Assembly: GCF_022921055.1 (NCBI RefSeq)
Contig: NZ_CP095061.1
Span: forward strand, 4,379,501 to 4,443,500
From: Hymenobacter volaticus
GTDB lineage: Bacteria > Bacteroidota > Bacteroidia > Cytophagales > Hymenobacteraceae
Reading direction: 5' to 3'
Length of the DNA stretch: 64,000 bases
Shown in pieces: positions 59,701-64,000 of the stretch. Positions within the stretch are counted from its first letter, which is position 1. Each line of letters begins with the position of its first letter. The notes under the pieces are model-generated. The model was not told the DNA's origin, made no database searches, and was given only the letters and a program-made list of their open reading frames with translations. Both the position numbers and the translations under genes were made by a program.

Positions 59701-61052
59701 GAACGCTTGGATACCCAAGCGGTGCAAGGTAGGAGCACGGTTCAGCAGGACCGGGTGGCCCTTCAGTACGTTTTCCAGAATATCCCACACTACGGCGTCC
59801 TTGCGGTCAACGATCTTCTTCGCCGACTTCACCGTCTTCACGATCCCGCGCTCGATGAGCTTGCGGATGATGAACGGCTTGAACAACTCAGCAGCCATGT
59901 TCTTGGGCAGACCGCACTCGTGCAGTTTCAGCTCAGGACCTACCACAATAACCGAACGGCCAGAGTAGTCAACACGCTTACCAAGCAAGTTCTGACGGAA
60001 GCGGCCTTGCTTGCCTTTCAGCATATCGGACAGCGACTTCAACGCACGGTTGCCTTCAGCACGCACAGCATTCACCTTACGCGAGTTGTCGAACAGCGAG
60101 TCAACAGCTTCCTGCAACATGCGTTTCTCGTTTCGCAGAATCACTTCAGGCGCTTTGATTTCGATCAGGCGCTTGAGGCGGTTGTTACGGATGATGACGC
60201 GACGATAGAGGTCGTTCAAGTCGGAGGTAGCGAAACGGCCACCATCCAACGGCACGAGAGGGCGCAGTTCCGGTGGAATCACCGGCACCATGCGAATTAC
60301 CATCCACTCAGGCTTATTCTCGATTCGAGTAGCGGCGTCGCGGAATGCTTCCACTACGCGCAGACGCTTCAACGCTTCAGCCTTACGCTGCTGCGAAGTC
60401 TCGTGTGCAGCAGAGTCACGCAACGAGTAAGAGAGTTCGTCGAGGTTGATACGCTCCAACAGGAGTTGCAGCGCGTCGGCACCCATACGGGCAATGAATT
60501 TATTCGGGTCCTCGTTCGGCAACATCTGGTTCTCCCGGGGAGCTTATCAATGATATCGAGGTACTCGTCTTCGGTTAGGAAGTCGAGTTGCTGCACACCT
60601 TCTTCGGCGAGCACACCCGGCTGCACTACTACGTAGCGCTCATAATAGATGATCTGGTCGAGCTTCTTGGTAGGTAAGCCTAGCAAGTAACCGATTTTGT
60701 TGGGCAGGGACTTGAAGTACCAGATATGCGCAACGGGCACCACCAGTTCGATGTGGCCCATCCGCTCCCGGCGTACTTTCTTTTCAGTCACCTCTACGCC
60801 GCAACGGTCGCAGATGATGCCTTTGTACCGGATGCGCTTGTATTTACCGCAGTGGCATTCCCAGTCCTTTACCGGACCGAAAATACGCTCGCAGAACAAG
60901 CCACCCATTTCGGGCTTGTACGTCCGGTAGTTGATCGTCTCAGGCTTCACAACCTCACCGTTCGACCGCTCCAGAATGGATTCGGGCGAGGCCAGCGAGA
61001 TAGTGACTTTCGAGAAGTCCTGTACCAGTTTTTTGTTTTTTGCAAACGCCAT
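56701..61052 (-). pseudogene. rpoC: RNA polymerase beta' subunit, frameshifted near residue 170
   Basis: Restored length is about 1450 residues. The N-terminal part (ATG 61,052) has the zinc ribbon [20 protein letters not shown]. At 60,537-60,540 (TCTCCCGGGG) one base is missing. The first frame goes astray after DIIDKLPG, while the next frame continues with [12 protein letters not shown]. The rest has the catalytic NADFDGD, a second zinc site ([18 protein letters not shown]) and the bridge and trigger regions. rpoC cannot be lost, so this is almost certainly a sequence error. Confidence 0.93.
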
Positions 61053-61391
61053 GTAGAGAAGCTGTTAGCTGTTGGCTTTGTAGGCTGTCGTGGATAATCG
61101 GCTCTTCTTAAGAGGAGTCCGAAAAACCAGAACAGTTCGACTCTGATAAAAGTGCTCTGTAGACCGGATAGGTACGTCGTACAGCAGGTTTTACTAGGTC
61201 TTGATAATACTATGGTCTGTCTTTCAATAAATGCAAACCTCGCTACGGTCAGATGCCTCCGGAAATTATTGCCGTTCTGACCTATCTCGGAACGGCTCCG
61301 CCGACAACTGCAATCAGCCACTCCAACCGCAGACTTTATATTGAATAGGTAGCTGCCAGTACCGAAGCACTGACAGCTACCTATCAAAACG
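61053..61391. other. Long rpoB-rpoC spacer
   Basis: The 339-bp spacer holds a hairpin at its rpoB end and no plausible gene; a 146-codon minus frame here overlaps rpoC out of frame and is rejected. No TAnnTTTG element was recognised. Confidence 0.5.
61345..61384 (-). promoter_or_regulatory. Hairpin after rpoB
   Basis: ATAGGTAGCTG pairs with CAGCTACCTAT and continues inward as TGCCAGT/ACTGACA with one mismatch, giving a stem of about 18 bp and an 8-nt loop. No T tail follows on the minus strand, so it looks more like a processing or attenuation element than a full terminator. Confidence 0.6.
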
Positions 61392-64000
61392 TTACTCTAG
61401 CGTGATTTCCAAGGCCAGACCACGCAACTCGTGAATGAGCACGTTGAATGACTCGGGGATATTTGGCTTCGGTAACACGTCACCTTTCACAATAGCCTCG
61501 TACGCTTTGGCACGGCCTACCACGTCATCCGACTTCACAGTCAAAATTTCCTGGAGAACGTTGGATGCACCGAATGCCTCAAGAGCCCATACCTCCATTT
61601 CGCCGAAGCGCTGACCACCGAACTGTGCCTTACCACCTAGCGGCTGCTGCGTAATGAGCGAGTACGGACCGATAGAACGAGCGTGCATCTTGTCATCAAC
61701 AAGGTGACCCAGCTTCAGCATGTAAATCACACCAACCGTTACCGGCTGATCGAAACGCTGGCCAGTCAAACCGTCGTGCAGATACGCACGACCGAAGTGC
61801 GGCAAGCCAGCTTCCGCTAGTTCCTTAGATACTTCCTCTTCGGTAGCACCGTCGAAAATCGGAGTAGCATAAGTGCGGCCCAGCTTGAGGCCGGCCCAAC
61901 CCAATACCGTCTCATAAATCTGACCGATGTTCATCCGGCTTGGTACACCAAGCGGGTTAAGCACGATGTCCATTGGTGTGCCATCTGGCAGGAACGGCAT
62001 GTCCTCATCGCGCACGATGCGGGCTACTACCCCTTTGTTACCGTGACGACCAGCCATTTTATCACCCACCTTCAGCTTACGCTTTTTGGCGATGTAGACT
62101 TTAGCTAGCTGCACGATACCTGCTGGCAGTTCGTCGCCTACTTCCAGCGTGAACCGGTCGCGCTTGAAGCGGGCCGTGATAGTGTTGCGACGCTTGGCAT
62201 AGTTCTTTACCAATTGCGTCACCATCGTATTCACGCGGGCATCAGAGGTCCAACCTTCAAGAACGAGGTCCTTGAACATGTTCACTTCCTCTGGTACTGC
62301 GTAGTTGCTCTCGTCCTTGTAAGGGTTCTTCTCAGGGAACAGTGCATCAGCAATGTTCTTCTTCCCGAACTTGGCACCCTTCGCCAGGATTTCGTCGCCG
62401 AACTTGTGCTTAACTCCTTGCGAAGTTTTGCCTTCCAGCAACTGAACCAATTTATCGACCATAACGGCCTTCACTGCGCGCAGCTCCTTGGCATAAGCAT
62501 CCTTAAGCTCTTCCACTTCCTTCTTCGACTTGGCCCGGAGGTTTTTGTCTTTCTTAGGACGTGAGAACAGCTTGGTGCCGATAACCACACCGTTCAAGGA
62601 TGGTGGCGCCTTAAGCGAGGCATCCTTCACGTCGCCGGCTTTGTCACCAAAGATGGCACGGAGCAGCTTCTCCTCCGGCGTTGGGTCCGTCTCGCCTTTC
62701 GGCGTGATTTTACCGATGAGAATGTCGCCTTCCTTCACCTCAGCACCCAAGCGGATGATACCGTTGTCGTCAAGGTTGCGGACAGCTTCTTCGCTCACGT
62801 TCGGAATTTCCGAGGTCAGCTCTTCTTCGCCACGCTTGGTTTCGCGCACTTCCAGCTCGAACTCTTCGATGTGAATCGAAGTGAAGATGTCGTCGCGAAC
62901 CACTTTCTCCGAAATAACAATGGCATCCTCGAAGTTGTAACCCTGCCATGGCATGAAGGCCACCTGCATGTTACGACCGAGGGCTAGTTCACCTTTGTTG
63001 GTACCGTAGCCTTCGCAGAGCACTTGACCTTTCACTACCCGCTCCCCAGTCTTCACCAGCGGCGTTAAGTTGATGCAAGTATCTTGGTTGGTACGACGGA
63101 ATTTGATGAGGTCATACGAAATCTTCTCAGCATCGAAGCTTACCAAGATGTCATCTTCCGTCAAATCGTATTTCACTACGATGCGGTTAGCATCTACGTA
63201 GTCTATTACACCGTCGCCTTCCGCTACCACAAGGGTGCGAGAGTCGCTAGCTACACGGCCTTCCAGACCGGTACCCACAATCGGAGCCTCGGCTTTCAGG
63301 AGCGGAACTGCCTGACGCTGCATGTTCGAACCCATCAGGGCACGGTTGGCGTCATCGTGCTCCAGGAACGGAATCAACGAAGCAGCAACCGATACAATCT
63401 GGTTAGGAGCTACGTCCATGTAGCTGTACTCCGAAGGACCTACCACCGGGAAGTCACCTTCGAAACGACCTTTTACAAGTTCGTTGGTGAAGTTGCCTTC
63501 CTCATCGATGCGGGCGTTAGCCTGTGCAATGTGGTGCGTGTCTTCTTCCTCAGCGGTCAGGTACTTCACGTTCGAGCTGACATCTACCTTACCACCTTCT
63601 ACGTTGCGGTAAGGCGTCTCGATGAAGCCCATCGAGTTAACCCGAGCGTGCACGCAAAGCGACGAAATCAAACCGATGTTCGGTCCTTCCGGCGTTTCGA
63701 TAGTGCACAGACGGCCGTAGTGCGTATAGTGAACGTCACGTACTTCGAAACCAGCACGCTCACGCGACAGACCTCCTGGCCCAAGTGCCGATACGCGACG
63801 CTTGTGCGTCACCTCAGCCAGCGGGTTGGTCTGGTCCATAAACTGCGACAACTGGTTGGTGCCGAAGAACGAGTTGATAACGCTCGACAAAGTACGGGCA
63901 TTGATCAGGTCAACTGGCTTGAAGTCCTCGTTGTCACGCACGTTCATGCGCTCCTTGATTGTACGAGCCATACGGGCCAGACCTACGCCAAACTGAGCGT
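61392..64000 (-). CDS. rpoB: RNA polymerase beta subunit, 5' part outside the window
   Basis: The gene enters from the right edge; the frame is open to position 64,000 (upstream codons read [12 protein letters not shown]). About 869 C-terminal residues are present, corresponding to E. coli residues from about 460 onward. The rifampicin region [20 protein letters not shown], then [14 protein letters not shown], keeps the wild-type S512, D516, H526, R529 and S531 equivalents. The end GLALEITLE is typical. No frameshift was seen in this part. Confidence 0.97.
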   Translation of the reverse strand, partial: AQFGVGLARMARTIKERMNVRDNEDFKPVDLINARTLSSVINSFFGTNQLSQFMDQTNPLAEVTHKRRVSALGPGGLSRERAGFEVRDVHYTHYGRLCTIETPEGPNIGLISSLCVHARVNSMGFIETPYRNVEGGKVDVSSNVKYLTAEEEDTHHIAQANARIDEEGNFTNELVKGRFEGDFPVVGPSEYSYMDVAPNQIVSVAASLIPFLEHDDANRALMGSNMQRQAVPLLKAEAPIVGTGLEGRVASDSRTLVVAEGDGVIDYVDANRIVVKYDLTEDDILVSFDAEKISYDLIKFRRTNQDTCINLTPLVKTGERVVKGQVLCEGYGTNKGELALGRNMQVAFMPWQGYNFEDAIVISEKVVRDDIFTSIHIEEFELEVRETKRGEEELTSEIPNVSEEAVRNLDDNGIIRLGAEVKEGDILIGKITPKGETDPTPEEKLLRAIFGDKAGDVKDASLKAPPSLNGVVIGTKLFSRPKKDKNLRAKSKKEVEELKDAYAKELRAVKAVMVDKLVQLLEGKTSQGVKHKFGDEILAKGAKFGKKNIADALFPEKNPYKDESNYAVPEEVNMFKDLVLEGWTSDARVNTMVTQLVKNYAKRRNTITARFKRDRFTLEVGDELPAGIVQLAKVYIAKKRKLKVGDKMAGRHGNKGVVARIVRDEDMPFLPDGTPMDIVLNPLGVPSRMNIGQIYETVLGWAGLKLGRTYATPIFDGATEEEVSKELAEAGLPHFGRAYLHDGLTGQRFDQPVTVGVIYMLKLGHLVDDKMHARSIGPYSLITQQPLGGKAQFGGQRFGEMEVWALEAFGASNVLQEILTVKSDDVVGRAKAYEAIVKGDVLPKPNIPESFNVLIHELRGLALEITLE

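Noticed and set aside
59605..60636. Plus-strand ORF of 343 codons inside rpoC
   Set aside because: Antisense shadow of rpoC; the minus strand encodes clear beta' motifs.
60947..61387. Minus-strand ORF of 146 codons in the rpoB-rpoC spacer
   Set aside because: Overlaps the rpoC start out of frame and is Cys/Arg/Ser-rich without any family pattern.

Overview
The window fits a Bacteroidota chromosome, most likely the Hymenobacter/Cytophagales group. Four things point there. Several genes have the Bacteroidota promoter element TAnnTTTG, two with a well placed upstream TTG. A large secreted protein ends in a type IX secretion sorting domain. L36 and S14 are of the zinc-free kind. SecA has a long insertion and no zinc tail. 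GC is moderately high. No rRNA, tRNA, CRISPR array, transposase or prophage gene was recognised. Nothing in the sequence names a species.

Layout. Positions 1-4,500 hold a small heat shock protein, a putative outer membrane barrel, an M20 amidohydrolase, a SPOR lipoprotein and deoC. secA follows. Then comes a four-gene cluster at 8,178-13,221: glycosyltransferase, UDP-galactopyranose mutase, GH1-like glycosidase and RmlD-like reductase. Positions 13,500-19,100 carry single housekeeping genes: GNAT, aldo/keto reductase, dapF, DinB-like, RlmI-like methyltransferase and Ppx/GppA. Positions 19,595-23,089 hold an ATP-grasp / alpha-E / transglutaminase operon, a conserved but poorly understood trio. 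Next are an Ldh-family oxidoreductase, two L,D-transpeptidase paralogues, an HscA-like Hsp70, anmK, a DUF3887-like protein and a giant CARDB/CUB surface protein. divIC and eno come before the ribosomal block.

From 36,929 to the right edge every gene is on the minus strand. Read 5' to 3' they are rpoB (5' end outside the window), rpoC, a DUF3467 gene, then rpsL-rpsG-fusA-rpsJ, then rplC through rpsN, then rpsH through rpoA, then rplQ. Hairpins and TAnnTTTG elements suggest the classical str/S10/spc/alpha order is cut into separate transcription units after rpsJ, between rpsN and rpsH, and between rpoA and rplQ.

The most striking global signal is seven single-base deletions, each in or next to a short C/G run. 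They break Ldh, anmK, the CARDB protein, rplR, rplC, rpsJ and rpoC. Four of these genes are essential, and in each case the reading frame resumes one base away with a good family match. The simplest reading is systematic homopolymer under-calling in the source assembly, so these genes are annotated as full length with a frameshift. The best candidates for unusual biology are the ATP-grasp/alpha-E/transglutaminase operon, the Galf-linked cluster with its GH1-like protein, the RGG-rich tail on ribosomal protein S3, and the palindromic REP-like repeats.
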